64,000 nt of DNA from Betaproteobacteria bacterium (GTDB lineage: Bacteria > Pseudomonadota > Gammaproteobacteria > Burkholderiales > JAEUOS01): contig JAQGMJ010000020.1 of the NCBI GenBank assembly GCA_028292405.1, positions 1 through 64,000 of the forward strand. Reading direction: 5' to 3'. Shown one piece after another: positions 26,718 to 36,033 of the stretch. The notes beneath the pieces are model-generated. The model did no database searches, was not told the DNA's origin, and was given only the letters and a program-made list of their open reading frames with translations. A program made the position numbers and the translations under genes. Position 1 is the first letter of the stretch. Every line of letters starts with the position of its first letter.

Positions 26718-27995
26718 ATGAACGCTCCCGCCGATATTTCTGCTGTCTCCCTCTACGCTGAAGGTGCGCCCGTCGATGCCCGCACCCTCTACGCCCGCGA
26801 CGGGGTGCATGGCCTGCAAGGCTCGAAAATCCGCGAGGTGGCCAATGCCGCGATGGGCCGCGAGGGCCTGCTGCCCTTCTGGTTCGGCGAGCCCGACCAG
26901 GTGACGCCGGACTTCATCCGCGCCGCCGCCATCGAGTCGCTGGACCACGGCGAGACCTTCTACACCCACAGCTTCGGCATCCCGCCCCTGCGCGAAGCCA
27001 TCGCCACCTATGTGCGCGGGCTGCACGGCGGCGCGACTTCGGTGGCCAACATCGCCGTCACCAACTCGGGGATGAACGCGCTGACCCTGATCTTCCAGGC
27101 GCTGATCGCCCCCGGCGACCGGGTGGTGGCCGTCACCCCGCTATGGCCGAACCTGACGCAGGGGCCGAAGATCCTCTCCGCCGACGTCCACATGGTGAGC
27201 CTGGACTTCGGCGCCGCCGGCTGGACCCTGAACCTGCAAAAGCTGCTCGATACGCTGACCCCGGACACCCGCTTCGTGCTGATCAACTCGCCCAACAACC
27301 CCACCGGCTGGACCATGAGCCGTGCCGAGCAGGCCGCCGTTCTTGCCCATTGCCGCAAGCATGGCATCTGGATCGTCGCCGATGATGCCTACGAGCGGCT
27401 GGTGTTCACCGAAGGGCACCCTGCCACGCGCCCCGATGCCGTTCCCGCCACGCGCCCCGATACCGGCGCGTGCGCGCCCTCCTTCCTCGACATCGCCACC
27501 CCGGAAGACCGCGTGGTAAGCGCCAACACCTTCTCCAAGTCGTGGATGATGACCGGCTGGCGCCTCGGCTGGATCGTCGCCCCGCCGCCCCTGCTGGCCG
27601 ATCTGGCCAAGCTGATCGAATTCAACATCTGCTGCGCGCAGAGCTTCGTGCAGCGCGCCGGCATCGCCGCCGTCACCAAGGGCGCAGCCGTCACCCAGGC
27701 CTTCGTTGCCCGGCTCAAGCACGGCCGCGACGTGCTGGTGCCGCGCCTGGCGCAAATCGAGGGCGTCAGCGTGGTGGCGCCGCCCGGCGCGATGTATGCC
27801 TTTTTCAAGATCGACGGCGTCGGCGACAGCCTGGCGCTGTGCAAGCACTTGGCCGCCAACCACGGCCTGGGCCTGGCGCCCGGCGTCGCGTTCGGGCCCG
27901 AGGGCTATGTGCGCTGGTGCTTCGCGGCAAGCGACGAGCGCCTGCTCGAAGGCGCTGCCAGGCTGGAGCGCGGCCTAAAGGACCGGCCCCGCTAG
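26718..27995 (+). CDS. Class I/II PLP-dependent aminotransferase
   Basis: 425 residues. Fold type I: LPFWFGEPDQVTPDFIR, YTHSFGIPPLREAIATY, NSPNNPTGWTMS, ADDAYERLVF, and the PLP lysine in SANTFSKSWMMTGWRLGW; C-terminal Arg in YVRWCFAAS. Substrate unknown, aspartate/aromatic-type family. After DDAYERLVFTEGHP there is a short inserted loop made of a repeated ATRPDA/ATRPDT unit, from a 24-bp in-frame duplication at 27423-27461. Monocistronic. Confidence 0.9.
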   Translation: MNAPADISAVSLYAEGAPVDARTLYARDGVHGLQGSKIREVANAAMGREGLLPFWFGEPDQVTPDFIRAAAIESLDHGETFYTHSFGIPPLREAIATYVRGLHGGATSVANIAVTNSGMNALTLIFQALIAPGDRVVAVTPLWPNLTQGPKILSADVHMVSLDFGAAGWTLNLQKLLDTLTPDTRFVLINSPNNPTGWTMSRAEQAAVLAHCRKHGIWIVADDAYERLVFTEGHPATRPDAVPATRPDTGACAPSFLDIATPEDRVVSANTFSKSWMMTGWRLGWIVAPPPLLADLAKLIEFNICCAQSFVQRAGIAAVTKGAAVTQAFVARLKHGRDVLVPRLAQIEGVSVVAPPGAMYAFFKIDGVGDSLALCKHLAANHGLGLAPGVAFGPEGYVRWCFAASDERLLEGAARLERGLKDRPR

Positions 27996-28164
27996 GCGAC
28001 GCGCGGTACGCGCTGCCGCACTCGCGCGGACACCCCGAAGTAGCGCGACGCGCTACGCCCGGCATTGCCGCGCGCGACCCGATATGCCGACTTTGCGTGC
28101 GTTGCTGCCTGCGCCGATGCTTCCGGCTTCCGCGTCGATCGACGCGCAAACCGAAGGAGCTGCC

Positions 28165-28668
28165 ATGTTCTCCCGCCACCACCTGCGCGCCGCCGCCGTC
28201 GCGCTGCTTGCCACCCTGCCGCTGGCCGGCTGCTACATCGTGCCGATCAACCCGCAGCCGCCGGTGTACAACCAGATCGGCGGCCTGCCCGCCGCGCCGG
28301 TGGCCGCCACCTACAGCGCCCGTCTCTATCCGGTCAACGACATCGCCGCGCGCAGCGGCATGCTCGCCGCCACCGTCACCGACAGCCTCAACGGCCACGG
28401 CAGCTTTTCCCTTGCCTTCAACGGCGAAACCCTGCAGGGCGAGGCCACCCGGGTGCCCGATGCCTACGCCGGCTTCGGGCGCGTGCACCAGGAGGTCTAC
28501 GGCAGCGTCCCGCGCATCGGCGGCGGCTATCGCAAGGGCATCGCCAGCGCCACCGGACCGCGCGGCAGCTTCGTCAATTGCGAATATGCGCTCAACAGCG
28601 CGGCCCTGGGCACCGGCGCCTGCTTGTTTTCCAATGGCGCCAAATATCAGTTGCACTTCGGCGCATAG
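28165..28668 (+). CDS. Predicted outer-membrane-type lipoprotein, unknown function
   Basis: 167 residues from ATG 28165 (GAAGGAG upstream). Lipobox LPLAGC at residues 18-23, next residue Tyr, so outer-membrane sorting is likely. Mature part YIVPINPQPPVYNQIG followed by a beta-rich domain with RLYPVNDIAARSGMLAATVTDSLNGHGSF and NCEYALNSAALGTGACLFSNGAKYQLHF. Not assigned to a named family. Upstream frame extension to 28084 lacks a ribosome site. Confidence 0.7.
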   Translation: MFSRHHLRAAAVALLATLPLAGCYIVPINPQPPVYNQIGGLPAAPVAATYSARLYPVNDIAARSGMLAATVTDSLNGHGSFSLAFNGETLQGEATRVPDAYAGFGRVHQEVYGSVPRIGGGYRKGIASATGPRGSFVNCEYALNSAALGTGACLFSNGAKYQLHFGA

Positions 28669-28766
28669 AAAACACAGTTGCACTTTCCGCCTCGCCAATG
28701 GTCCAATCCTCAACAGTCATGCCTGATTCACCCGGCATGTCAGACAAACAAGGACAAGGAAAACCC

Positions 28767-29081
28767 ATGGCTATCACCTTCACCACCAAGGCCGCCGGCG
28801 ACGTCACCATGCTCGACGCCAACGCCAAGCAAGTACTGGAACTGATCGGCAAGGACTTCGGCGCCCGCGGCGTGATCACCGCCGCCGAAGCGGGCGCCGC
28901 CGCCGCCAAGCTGCGCGGCGCGGGTGCCCAGGCCGGCGAGAAAAAGCTCAAGCCCGAGGACGAAGCAAAGGCCGAGGCCGGCGGCGCGGATGTCGTGCCC
29001 CTGCATACCCGGGTCAAGCCCTTCGTCGATATGCTGGAGGCGGCAGCGCAGCAGAACAAGGACATCCTCTGGGGCGTTTAA
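28767..29081 (+). CDS. DUF1840 family protein
   Basis: 104 residues from ATG 28767, with AAGGA upstream. N-terminal MAITFTTKAAGDVTMLDANAK and C-terminal VKPFVDMLEAAAQQNKDILWGV match the DUF1840 pattern common in betaproteobacteria. Middle is Ala/Lys/Glu-rich. Cytoplasmic, function unknown. A double-hairpin repeat begins 4 nt after its stop. Confidence 0.82.
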   Translation: MAITFTTKAAGDVTMLDANAKQVLELIGKDFGARGVITAAEAGAAAAKLRGAGAQAGEKKLKPEDEAKAEAGGADVVPLHTRVKPFVDMLEAAAQQNKDILWGV

Positions 29082-29085
29082 AAAT

Positions 29086-29160
29086 CGCTCAAAAGTACAC
29101 CCCTACTTTGAGCGGCCTGCATTGCAGAAATCGCCGGCGAAGCCGGACAATTTTCTGGGC
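29086..29160 (+). repeat. Double-hairpin dispersed repeat, copy 1
   Basis: First stem CGCTCAAAAGTA / TACTTTGAGCG, linker GGCCTGCATTG, second stem AGAAATCGCCGGC / GCCGGACAATTTTCT. Aligns with copies at 41074-41146 (plus) and 41850-41938 (minus). It lies in the same orientation as, and 4 nt after, the DUF1840 stop. Confidence 0.65.
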
Positions 29161-29392
29161 TAGAGATGCACGAAAGGCGCCTGGCAGGCTCTCTCTTTCA
29201 AACGGCTCGCTTGGCGGGCAGTTTGATTGCCTGTAACCGGTTCAGCCCTCCGCCCCGCCAAGCCATTTCCGGATGATCGTTCCTCCTACGCATCCGCCAT
29301 GGCATATTGTGCGTATTCCGCTTGTCCCTCAAACCGCCGGAGGAGTTCGCGCGGCGGGACATTCCCCGGATTCACAAAAAAAGGAGAACACC

Positions 29393-30001
29393 ATGCACCC
29401 GTACAAATTCGCCGCCGCCCTGGCGCTAAGCCTGCTCACCGCCGCACCCGCACTGGCCCAGACCCCGGCCCGCATCCGCGGCGCCATCGTCGGCCTCGAT
29501 GGCCACGTGCTTACCGTCAAGACCCGCACCGGCAATGAAGTCAAGATCAAGCTGGACGAAAAATACAGCGTTGCCGCGGTGGTGCCGATCGCCATTTCCG
29601 ACATCAAGCAGGGCAGCTTCGTCGGCGCCGCGTCGATGAAGCAGGCGGACGGCAGCATGAAGGCGCTCGAAGTGCTGGTGTTCCCCGAAGCCATGCGCGG
29701 CAGCGGCGAAGGCAGCTATGCCTGGGACCTGCTGCCCAACTCCACCATGACCAACGCCAACGTCGAAGCCGTGGTCGACAGCACCTCCGGGCGCGAAATG
29801 ACCCTGACCTACAAGGGCGAAGGCAAGCAGAAGATCGTCGTCCCCGCGGGCGTGCCCATCGTTACCTTCCAACCCGGCGACGCCTCCTTGCTCAAGCCAG
29901 GCGCGCTGGTATTCATCGGCGGCGCCAAGCCGGAAGCCGACGGCAGCTTCACCGCCGGCCGCGTGAATGTCGGCCGCGACGGCTTCAAGCCGCCAATGTA
30001 A
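29393..30001 (+). CDS. Exported beta-rich protein of unknown function
   Basis: 202 residues from ATG 29393, AGGAG 7 nt upstream. Signal peptide ending PALAQ. The mature part starts RIRGAIVGLDGHVLTVKTRTGNEVKIKLDE, an OB-like pattern resembling DUF5666-type domains, and repeats it around AYAWDLLPNSTMTNANVEAVVD to MTLTYKGEGKQKIVVPAGVPIV. Probably periplasmic. Function unknown. Ends at a terminator. Confidence 0.72.
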   Translation: MHPYKFAAALALSLLTAAPALAQTPARIRGAIVGLDGHVLTVKTRTGNEVKIKLDEKYSVAAVVPIAISDIKQGSFVGAASMKQADGSMKALEVLVFPEAMRGSGEGSYAWDLLPNSTMTNANVEAVVDSTSGREMTLTYKGEGKQKIVVPAGVPIVTFQPGDASLLKPGALVFIGGAKPEADGSFTAGRVNVGRDGFKPPM

Positions 30002-30018
30002 TTGCAGCGTCGATGTGC

Positions 30019-30048
30019 AAGCGCCCACGGCCGTCGTGGGCGCTTTTG
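30019..30048 (+). terminator. Rho-independent terminator
   Basis: AAGCGCCCACG, loop GCCGT, CGTGGGCGCTT then TT, 18 nt after the stop of the exported protein gene. Confidence 0.75.
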
Positions 30049-30089
30049 AATCAGCCGGCCCGGGTACGGACCGACCCTGCCACGGCTCT

Positions 30090-30428
30090 CTAGAGCAAGC
30101 GGCCCAGCAAGAAGCCGACGCCAGCGGCGATCGCCACGGCCTTCAGCGGGTTGGTGGTGACGTGCACACGGGCGTCTTCGACCAGCTTTTCCTGCGTTTT
30201 GTTCAGGATTTCCACTTTTTCGGCGGCCCAGTTGGCGGCCGGCTTGGCGGTATTGGCGGCGCTATCGACGGCGCCATGCGCGGCGGCGGCGGCCTTGTCC
30301 ACGGCGGCGGGTACGCGGCCGGCCGCGGAGTCGATCGCTTGGTGGGCGGTGGCGGCGGCCTGGCCGATCATCGCTTCGCCGGGGGCGGGCTTGGAGAAAT
30401 TGGTGACGCTGGGATTGGCGGTGTTCAT
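30090..30428 (-). CDS. ElaB/YqjD-like (DUF883) tail-anchored protein
   Basis: 112 residues. Ala-rich amphipathic helical region with repeated AAxTAHQAIDSAAG / AAAAHGAVDSAAN units, then KVEILNKTQEKLVEDARVHVTTNPLKAVAIAAGVGFLLGRLL: a C-terminal membrane anchor with the PLKAVAIAAGVGFLLG signature of the family. E. coli members bind ribosomes at the inner membrane in stationary phase; the same role here is inference. Start ATG 30428; an upstream frame to 30479 is less likely. Confidence 0.82.
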   Translation of the reverse strand: MNTANPSVTNFSKPAPGEAMIGQAAATAHQAIDSAAGRVPAAVDKAAAAAHGAVDSAANTAKPAANWAAEKVEILNKTQEKLVEDARVHVTTNPLKAVAIAAGVGFLLGRLL

Positions 30429-30655
30429 ATGAGGCTTTCCAGTAGTTGATGGCGGTGGTTCAGACGGACGGCCCTGCATGCAGTTGGGACCTGCATTGCC
30501 AATGCCTTGAGCCTCGAACTGCGCTTAGCTTAGGTCACCGGCCCGGCCGCGCCTGTCGGCGGTCGCGTTAAATGGTGTAGGGGTGCGGCCTACATCGGAG
30601 CCTGTAGGAGACGGGCCGACGGGCGAACGAGCCGAAAGCCTGTAGTCTGACAGCC

Positions 30656-31189
30656 ATGAACCTGAGCTTCCGCCGCAGCGCGGTACCCAAACAGACCGCC
30701 GCCAAAACGGGCGAGTTGATCGCCTTGCCGCGCAACCAGCCGGAAATCGAGGCGGCAAAGGCGCGTTCGCGCAAGCTGCTGACCAAGACGGCGGCATTCG
30801 CCTCGGCCGCTTCGATCATCCCCCTGCCGGGTATCGACATCGCGGTGGATGCAGCGGCGCTGCTGCGCCTGATCCCGCAGATCAACCGCGAGTTCGGCCT
30901 GACGCCGGCGCAGATCGAGGATCTGTCGCCGAACAAGCAACTGATCGTCTACAAGGCCATTGTCGGCATCGGCGGGGCAATGGTGGGCAAGCTGGTGACG
31001 CGTGAACTGGTGATTGAGGCGCTCAAAGCCGTGGGCGTGAGGCTGACGGTGAAGCAGGCGGCAAAGTATGTGCCGATCGCCGGCACGGCGCTGTCGGCGT
31101 CCATCGGCTTTGCCGCCATGCAGTACGTGGGACGGCAGCACATCAAGGAATGCGCGCTGGTGGCGCAGAAGGTGTTCGAGCAGAAGTAG
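30656..31189 (+). CDS. Conserved protein with DUF697-like hydrophobic helices
   Basis: 177 residues. Basic N-terminus, then KLLTKTAAFASAASIIPLPGIDIAVDAAALLRLIPQI, reminiscent of the DUF697/YcjF-type segment linked to GTPases, and a second hydrophobic stretch AIVGIGGAMVGKLVTRELV plus YVPIAGTALSASIGFAAMQYVG. Possibly membrane-associated. No GTPase gene adjacent. Family call is tentative. Confidence 0.6.
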   Translation: MNLSFRRSAVPKQTAAKTGELIALPRNQPEIEAAKARSRKLLTKTAAFASAASIIPLPGIDIAVDAAALLRLIPQINREFGLTPAQIEDLSPNKQLIVYKAIVGIGGAMVGKLVTRELVIEALKAVGVRLTVKQAAKYVPIAGTALSASIGFAAMQYVGRQHIKECALVAQKVFEQK

Positions 31190-31216
31190 TCCCGCTGCCG
31201 GGCGGAGACTGCGCAG

Positions 31217-31618
31217 TCAGGCGTAGGCGCTGAGGTAGTACCAGCGGCCCTGCTCCTTGACGAAATAACTTAGCTCCTCGAGCTTGCGTGCCTTACCGTT
31301 GATGCGGTAGCGGGCGACGAAGTCGACGCTGGCGTGGGACGCGTCTTCAACTTTGTGCGCCTTGACCTTCAGGTCGATCCATTGCGGCTGTGCGTTCGCA
31401 TCGCCCTCTGTCAATTTGAGCGCTGTGGGACGGGTGCTGGCATGCCAGGTGGCGAGCAGGTAGGGCTCATCCATCAGCGTGTACGCCGTGTAGCGCGAAC
31501 GCATCAGCGCTTCGGCGTCCGGCGCCTGCGCGTTGCCGCGCAGGTAAGCCTCGCAACAGCTGGCGAAGGGCTTGCCGCTGCCGCAGGGGCAGGCCGGGGT
31601 GGCGAGTGCTGTTGTCAC
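31217..31618 (-). CDS. YchJ family protein with SEC-C zinc motif
   Basis: 133 residues starting at GTG 31618, 8 nt after the mccB stop. N-terminal CPCGSGKPFASCC is the SEC-C zinc-binding motif; then AEALMRSRYTAYTL, TWHAST, and the C-terminal SNTF2-like barrel ending ELSYFVKEQGRWYYLSA. Matches E. coli YchJ in length and order of motifs. Function unknown. Translation probably coupled to mccB. Confidence 0.88.
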   Translation of the reverse strand: MTTALATPACPCGSGKPFASCCEAYLRGNAQAPDAEALMRSRYTAYTLMDEPYLLATWHASTRPTALKLTEGDANAQPQWIDLKVKAHKVEDASHASVDFVARYRINGKARKLEELSYFVKEQGRWYYLSAYA

Positions 31619-31626
31619 GCCAGCGC

Positions 31627-33234
31627 CTACATGCGGAAAAGGCCGAACCTGGTCTGCTCCGCCGGCGCGTTGAGAGTGGCGGACATGGCGAGACCCAGCA
31701 CCCGGCGGGTGTCGGCCGGGTCGATGACGCCGTCGTCCCACATGCGCGCGCTGGCGTAGTAAGGGTGGCCCTGGTGCTCGTACTGGTCGAGGATGGGCTG
31801 CTTGAACGCGGCTTCTTCCTCGGCGCTCCAGGTGCCGCCCTTGCCTTCGATGCCGTCGCGCTTGATGGTCGAAAGCACGCTGGCCGCCTGCGGGCCGCCC
31901 ATGATGGAAATGCGCGCGTTCGGCCACATCCAGAGAAAGCGCGGGTTGAAGGCGCGGCCGCACATGCCGTAGTTGCCGGCGCCGAAAGAGCCACCGATGA
32001 TCACGGTGAACTTGGGCACCTTGGCAGTGGAGACGGCCGTGACCATCTTGGCGCCGTCGCGGGCGATGCCGGAGGATTCGTATTTCTTGCCGACCATGAA
32101 GCCGGTGATGTTCTGCAGGAAGAGGAGCGGGATGTTGCGCTGGCAGCAGAGTTCGATAAAGTGCGTGGCCTTGAGCGCGGACTCCGAGTAGAGGATGCCG
32201 TTGTTGGCGATGATGCCGACCTGCATGCCCCAGATGCGCGCGAAGCCGGTGATCAGGGTGGTGCCGTAACGCGCCTTGAATTCGTCGAACTCGGAGCCAT
32301 CGACGATGCGGGCGATGACTTCGCGCACGTCATAGGGCTTGCGCGAATCGGAGGACACCGCGCCGTAGATTTCGCTGGGCGAATACGCGGGCTCACGCAC
32401 CTCGACGATGTGCTGCGTGTGCGTCTTGACGTAGTTCAGGTTGCCGACGATGCGCCGCGCGATGGTGAGCGCATGCAAATCGTTGTTGGCCAGGTGGTCG
32501 GCGACCCCGGAAACACGCGTATGTACGTCACCGCCGCCGAGTTCTTCGGCGCTGACTACTTCGCCGGTGGCCGCCTTTACCAGCGGCGGGCCGCCCAAGA
32601 AAATCGTGCCCTGATTCTTGACGATGATGGCTTCGTCGGACATCGCCGGCATGTAGGCGCCGCCGGCGGTGCAGGACCCCATCACGACGGCGATTTGCGG
32701 GATCCCCTTGGCCGACATGTTGGCCTGGTTGTAGAAAATGCGGCCGAAGTGGTCGCGGTCTGGAAACACGTCTTCCTGGTTCGGCAGGTTGCCGCCGCCG
32801 GAGTCGACCAGGTAGATGCAGGGCAGGTTGTTCTGCTCGGCGATCTCCTGGGCGCGCACGTGTTTTTTCACCGTCATCGGGAAATAGGTGCCGCCCTTGA
32901 CCGTGGCGTCGTTGCACACCACCAGGCATTCGCGCCCGGAGACGCGCCCGATGCCGGTGATCAGCCCGGCGCCGGGGGCGTCGCCCTTGTACATGCCGTG
33001 GGCGGCGAGTTGCGAGAATTCGAGAAAGGGCGTGCCGGGGTCGAGCAGGCGCTCGACGCGCTCGCGCGGCAGCAGCTTGCCGCGCGACAAGTGCTTCTGG
33101 CGCGCCTCTTCGGAGCCGCCGACGGAGAATTGCCCGACCTGCTGCTTCAGATCGGCAACAGCCGCGGCGAGCGCGGCGTGATTGGCCTTGAACTCGGGAG
33201 AACGCGGATTGATCTTGCTTTCGATGACGGCCAT
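31627..33234 (-). CDS. mccB: Methylcrotonyl-CoA carboxylase, carboxyltransferase (beta) subunit
   Basis: 535 residues, full length. Biotin-dependent carboxyltransferase of leucine/isovalerate degradation. Seen: [101 protein letters not shown] and [13 protein letters not shown], characteristic of MccB/LiuB. The usual partners (liuA, liuC, mccA/liuD) are not in the window. A LiuR-like operator sits 47 nt upstream. YchJ follows after 8 nt. Confidence 0.93.
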   Translation of the reverse strand: MAVIESKINPRSPEFKANHAALAAAVADLKQQVGQFSVGGSEEARQKHLSRGKLLPRERVERLLDPGTPFLEFSQLAAHGMYKGDAPGAGLITGIGRVSGRECLVVCNDATVKGGTYFPMTVKKHVRAQEIAEQNNLPCIYLVDSGGGNLPNQEDVFPDRDHFGRIFYNQANMSAKGIPQIAVVMGSCTAGGAYMPAMSDEAIIVKNQGTIFLGGPPLVKAATGEVVSAEELGGGDVHTRVSGVADHLANNDLHALTIARRIVGNLNYVKTHTQHIVEVREPAYSPSEIYGAVSSDSRKPYDVREVIARIVDGSEFDEFKARYGTTLITGFARIWGMQVGIIANNGILYSESALKATHFIELCCQRNIPLLFLQNITGFMVGKKYESSGIARDGAKMVTAVSTAKVPKFTVIIGGSFGAGNYGMCGRAFNPRFLWMWPNARISIMGGPQAASVLSTIKRDGIEGKGGTWSAEEEAAFKQPILDQYEHQGHPYYASARMWDDGVIDPADTRRVLGLAMSATLNAPAEQTRFGLFRM

Positions 33235-33280
33235 GCTTTGTCCCGGCCGCTCCCGGCGGAGCGGCTTTTTGATGTTGATG

Positions 33281-33302
33281 TTGACGTTTACGTTAACGTC
33301 AA
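33281..33302. promoter_or_regulatory. LiuR-like operator upstream of mccB
   Basis: TTGACGTTTACGTTAACGTCAA matches its own reverse complement except for one symmetric pair, with exact outer arms TTGACGTT and AACGTCAA. The MerR-family LiuR regulators of leucine catabolism recognise near-palindromes built on TTGACGT/ACGTTAACGT elements in proteobacteria. LiuR is not encoded in the window. Confidence 0.6.
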
Positions 33303-33357
33303 TTGTAGCAATGCCGGGCCAATTTGGCGCGGGGCATACCTTGCCCCGTCCGCCACG

Positions 33358-34863
33358 CTACTTGTTGAAATTGGCAATCCGGCGCGCTGCGCCGCTGAGT
33401 TCGATGATGTGCATGCCGGTGTTGGCGCGGTCGACGATGTAGATGTAGCCGCGATCATCGACCTCGACGTTGTTGGTCTGGATCGCCACCTTGCAGCGGT
33501 CGACGTCGTTCACCTTGACGCAGCGCTTGGCGGTGTTTTTGGTGATGGCGGGGATGTAGAACGCCGCCTGCTTCGGCGACCAGGGGTTGCGAATGTCCAC
33601 CGCGCGCAGGCCGGCGTTGAAATAGGCGAGGAACATCAGGCGGCGATAGTAGATCGGCGTGTAGCTTTCTTGCGAGGAGTGGGTGCCGAAGCGGCCGCCG
33701 ACGTCGCAGTAGTGGCCTTCACTTTCCGGCACGTTGAAGTTGGAGACTGAGTAGGGTTTGGTCTGGTCGCTCAGATCGACCATGTACATCATCTGCCGGT
33801 CTTCGCGGCACTCGTTGGCGGTGGACTCGCTGGTGACGACGATGAAGTCGCGCTTGGCGCCCTTGCTGTCCTTCGCGAAATCGGGCACCGGCATGTCGAG
33901 CAGCGGGAATACGGTGTGCGCGCCGACGGTGGGGTATTGGTCGAGGCGGCCGAGCTGCGGGTAGAGCAGGTTGGCGGGGGTGGGCTTGAAGCGGTCCGCC
34001 TCGGGCACATTGGGGTCACCCTTGAGGAGCTTGTCGCGGTCCAGTACCTGGATGATGCCGCCACGCGAGGTGCCGTAGCCGAAAAACATGCGGTTGCCGG
34101 CGCGCATCGGGCCGTGCACGCCTTGCGGGATCGGGTCCATGGTCGAGCCCGGCTCCTGCCCGGCGATGCCGAAGTCGCGAATGAACTTGGGATGCAGCGG
34201 GTCGGACAAGTCGAAAATCTTGGTCATGCGCGCGACGCGCCAGCCGTCCGGGCGGCCATCAGATACCAGGTAGGCGATGCCGGTGTCGCACTCCCACCAG
34301 TTCTTGTGTGTGTCCTTCAGGCCGGTGACGACGTCGATCAGCAGGGTGGGATTTTCCGGCGTGGTGACGTCCCAGATCTGGTGGCCGATGCCGCCGTTGG
34401 TGCGCAGCAGGTAGAACTTGGCGGGGTCGCCATGCGGCAGTTCCTTGCCGGAGCAGACGCGCGCCATTTGCGCGCCGCCCTGCTCGTCCAGGCCCGGCTG
34501 GCCGGGAATGTGCTTCAGGTATTTGGGGTGATGCGGGTCGGTGACGTCGACGATGGAAGTACCGTTGTATTCGGGCTGGCCGGTGGTCGGGTTGACCGGC
34601 TGCGGGATGTCGGCATTGCCGCCGTGGTGGCCGATATAGGCGATGTAGCGATTGCCTTGATGCTCGATCGTCGGCTGGTAGGCACTGCGGGCCTGCAGGT
34701 CGTTGTAGCCGACCAGGCGCATGTCGTGCGACTTGGGCGCTTTGGAAGATTTGGCGGGCGCCGCGTCCTGGGCCGCGTAGACGGTGCCGACGGCGCAAGA
34801 CAGGCCGAGCGCCAGCGCGATGGCACGAAAGGTAAAGCGAGGGACAGTGTGCAAGAGATGCAT
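33358..34863 (-). CDS. Secreted LVIVD-repeat beta-propeller protein
   Basis: 501 residues. Signal peptide ending VYAAQ; GGAG precedes ATG 34863. Repeated LVIVD-type blades: YNGTSIVDVTDPHHPKYLKHI, HQIWDVTTPENPTLLIDVV, TKIFDLSDPLHPKFIRDFG, MMYMVDLSDQTKPYSVSNF, GLRAVDIRNPWSPKQAAFY. A Lys-rich stretch follows the signal. Predicted periplasmic or surface propeller; enzymatic role unknown. Same strand as the nitronate monooxygenase upstream, 66 nt apart. Confidence 0.85.
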   Translation of the reverse strand: MHLLHTVPRFTFRAIALALGLSCAVGTVYAAQDAAPAKSSKAPKSHDMRLVGYNDLQARSAYQPTIEHQGNRYIAYIGHHGGNADIPQPVNPTTGQPEYNGTSIVDVTDPHHPKYLKHIPGQPGLDEQGGAQMARVCSGKELPHGDPAKFYLLRTNGGIGHQIWDVTTPENPTLLIDVVTGLKDTHKNWWECDTGIAYLVSDGRPDGWRVARMTKIFDLSDPLHPKFIRDFGIAGQEPGSTMDPIPQGVHGPMRAGNRMFFGYGTSRGGIIQVLDRDKLLKGDPNVPEADRFKPTPANLLYPQLGRLDQYPTVGAHTVFPLLDMPVPDFAKDSKGAKRDFIVVTSESTANECREDRQMMYMVDLSDQTKPYSVSNFNVPESEGHYCDVGGRFGTHSSQESYTPIYYRRLMFLAYFNAGLRAVDIRNPWSPKQAAFYIPAITKNTAKRCVKVNDVDRCKVAIQTNNVEVDDRGYIYIVDRANTGMHIIELSGAARRIANFNK

Positions 34864-34929
34864 GGTGGTCTCCGATTGTTGTTTTGTTTCGCCGCCGCTT
34901 TTTCGCGGCGTGCTTTGCTGCCGGCCCTG

Positions 34930-35892
34930 CTACGGCAAGGCCGCGATCCGGCTGCGCGCCGCAGCATACTCCGCCTGCAGTTGCGCCGCTGCCTCCGCCA
35001 CGGTGCCGATCTTGTGGATCAGCCCAACGCCCTGGCCAACGCCCCAGATATCTTTCCAGGCCTTGGCCGCTGCGCTGCCGCCGAAGTTCATTTTCGACGG
35101 GTCGGAAACGGGCAGATTCTCCGGATCCAGCCCGGCGTTGACAATGCCCTTGCGCAAATAGTTGCCATGCACGCCGGTGAAGAGATTGGTGTAGATCACG
35201 TCGGCGGCTGTTGATTCGACAATCGCCTGTTTGTAGGCGTCGCTGGTGTTGGCCTCCAGCGTGGTGAGCCAGCGCGTGCCCATGTAGGCAAGATCGGCGC
35301 CCATTGCCTGGGCGGCCAGCACATGCTCGCCCTTGGTGATGGCGCCGGCCAGCACCACGATGCCGTCGTAAAAGGTGCGCACCTCGCCCAGCAGGGCAAA
35401 GGGCGAGAGCGCGCCGGCATGGCCGCCGGCGCCGGCGGCAACCAGGATCAAGCCATCGACGCCGGCCTCCAGCGCCTTTTTGGCGTGGCGGATGCTGATG
35501 ACGTCCGACAGCACGATGCCGCCGTAGGAATGCACCGCGTCGAGCAACTCCTTGGGCGGGGCCCGCAGGCTGGTGATCCACACCGGTACCTGATGCTTCA
35601 GGCAGACCTCGATGTCGTGCTGCAGCCGGTCGTTGGATTGGTGCACGATCTGGTTCACCGCGAAGGGCGCGACCTTCGCGCCGGGGTTGGCCGCCTTGTG
35701 CGCCGCCAGTTCACCCTTGATCTGCCTCAGCCACACGTCGAGCTGGTCGGCCGGGCGCGCATTGAGCGCGGGAAACGCGCCGACGATGCCGGCCTTGCAC
35801 TGCTCCACCACCAGCTGCGGGCTGCTGGCGATGAACAGCGGCGAGCCGATGATGGGCAAGGCCAGGTTCTGCAGCAGCGGGGTGTTGATCAT
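34930..35892 (-). CDS. Nitronate monooxygenase
   Basis: 320 residues, FMN TIM-barrel of the 2-nitropropane dioxygenase family. Seen: LALPIIGSPLFIASSPQLVVEQCKAG, VNQIVHQSN, VDGLILVAAGAGGHAGALSPFALL with the catalytic His, GADLAYMGTRWLTTLEA and the FMN-phosphate loop. Detoxifies nitronates such as propionate 3-nitronate. Divergent from aidB with 141 nt between starts. Confidence 0.92.
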   Translation of the reverse strand: MINTPLLQNLALPIIGSPLFIASSPQLVVEQCKAGIVGAFPALNARPADQLDVWLRQIKGELAAHKAANPGAKVAPFAVNQIVHQSNDRLQHDIEVCLKHQVPVWITSLRAPPKELLDAVHSYGGIVLSDVISIRHAKKALEAGVDGLILVAAGAGGHAGALSPFALLGEVRTFYDGIVVLAGAITKGEHVLAAQAMGADLAYMGTRWLTTLEANTSDAYKQAIVESTAADVIYTNLFTGVHGNYLRKGIVNAGLDPENLPVSDPSKMNFGGSAAAKAWKDIWGVGQGVGLIHKIGTVAEAAAQLQAEYAAARSRIAALP

Positions 35893-36033
35893 GGTCGGCG
35901 GGTCCGGAAAGCGGTTTGGGCACCTAGTCTAATGCAGCGGCGGGGCGCGCACGACTCGGGTTTTGCCGCGGGCGCGCCTGGCCGGTGCGGCGCGGTCGGC
36001 GTAGACTTGGGCGTCGTCTCGCAGGAGATTGCC

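Noticed and set aside
29086..29160. Rho-independent terminator
   Set aside because: Strong stems are present but no U-tract follows; described as a repeat element instead.
31606..33750. 714-codon plus-strand frame opposite mccB
   Set aside because: Antisense of mccB and the LVIVD gene; no motif.
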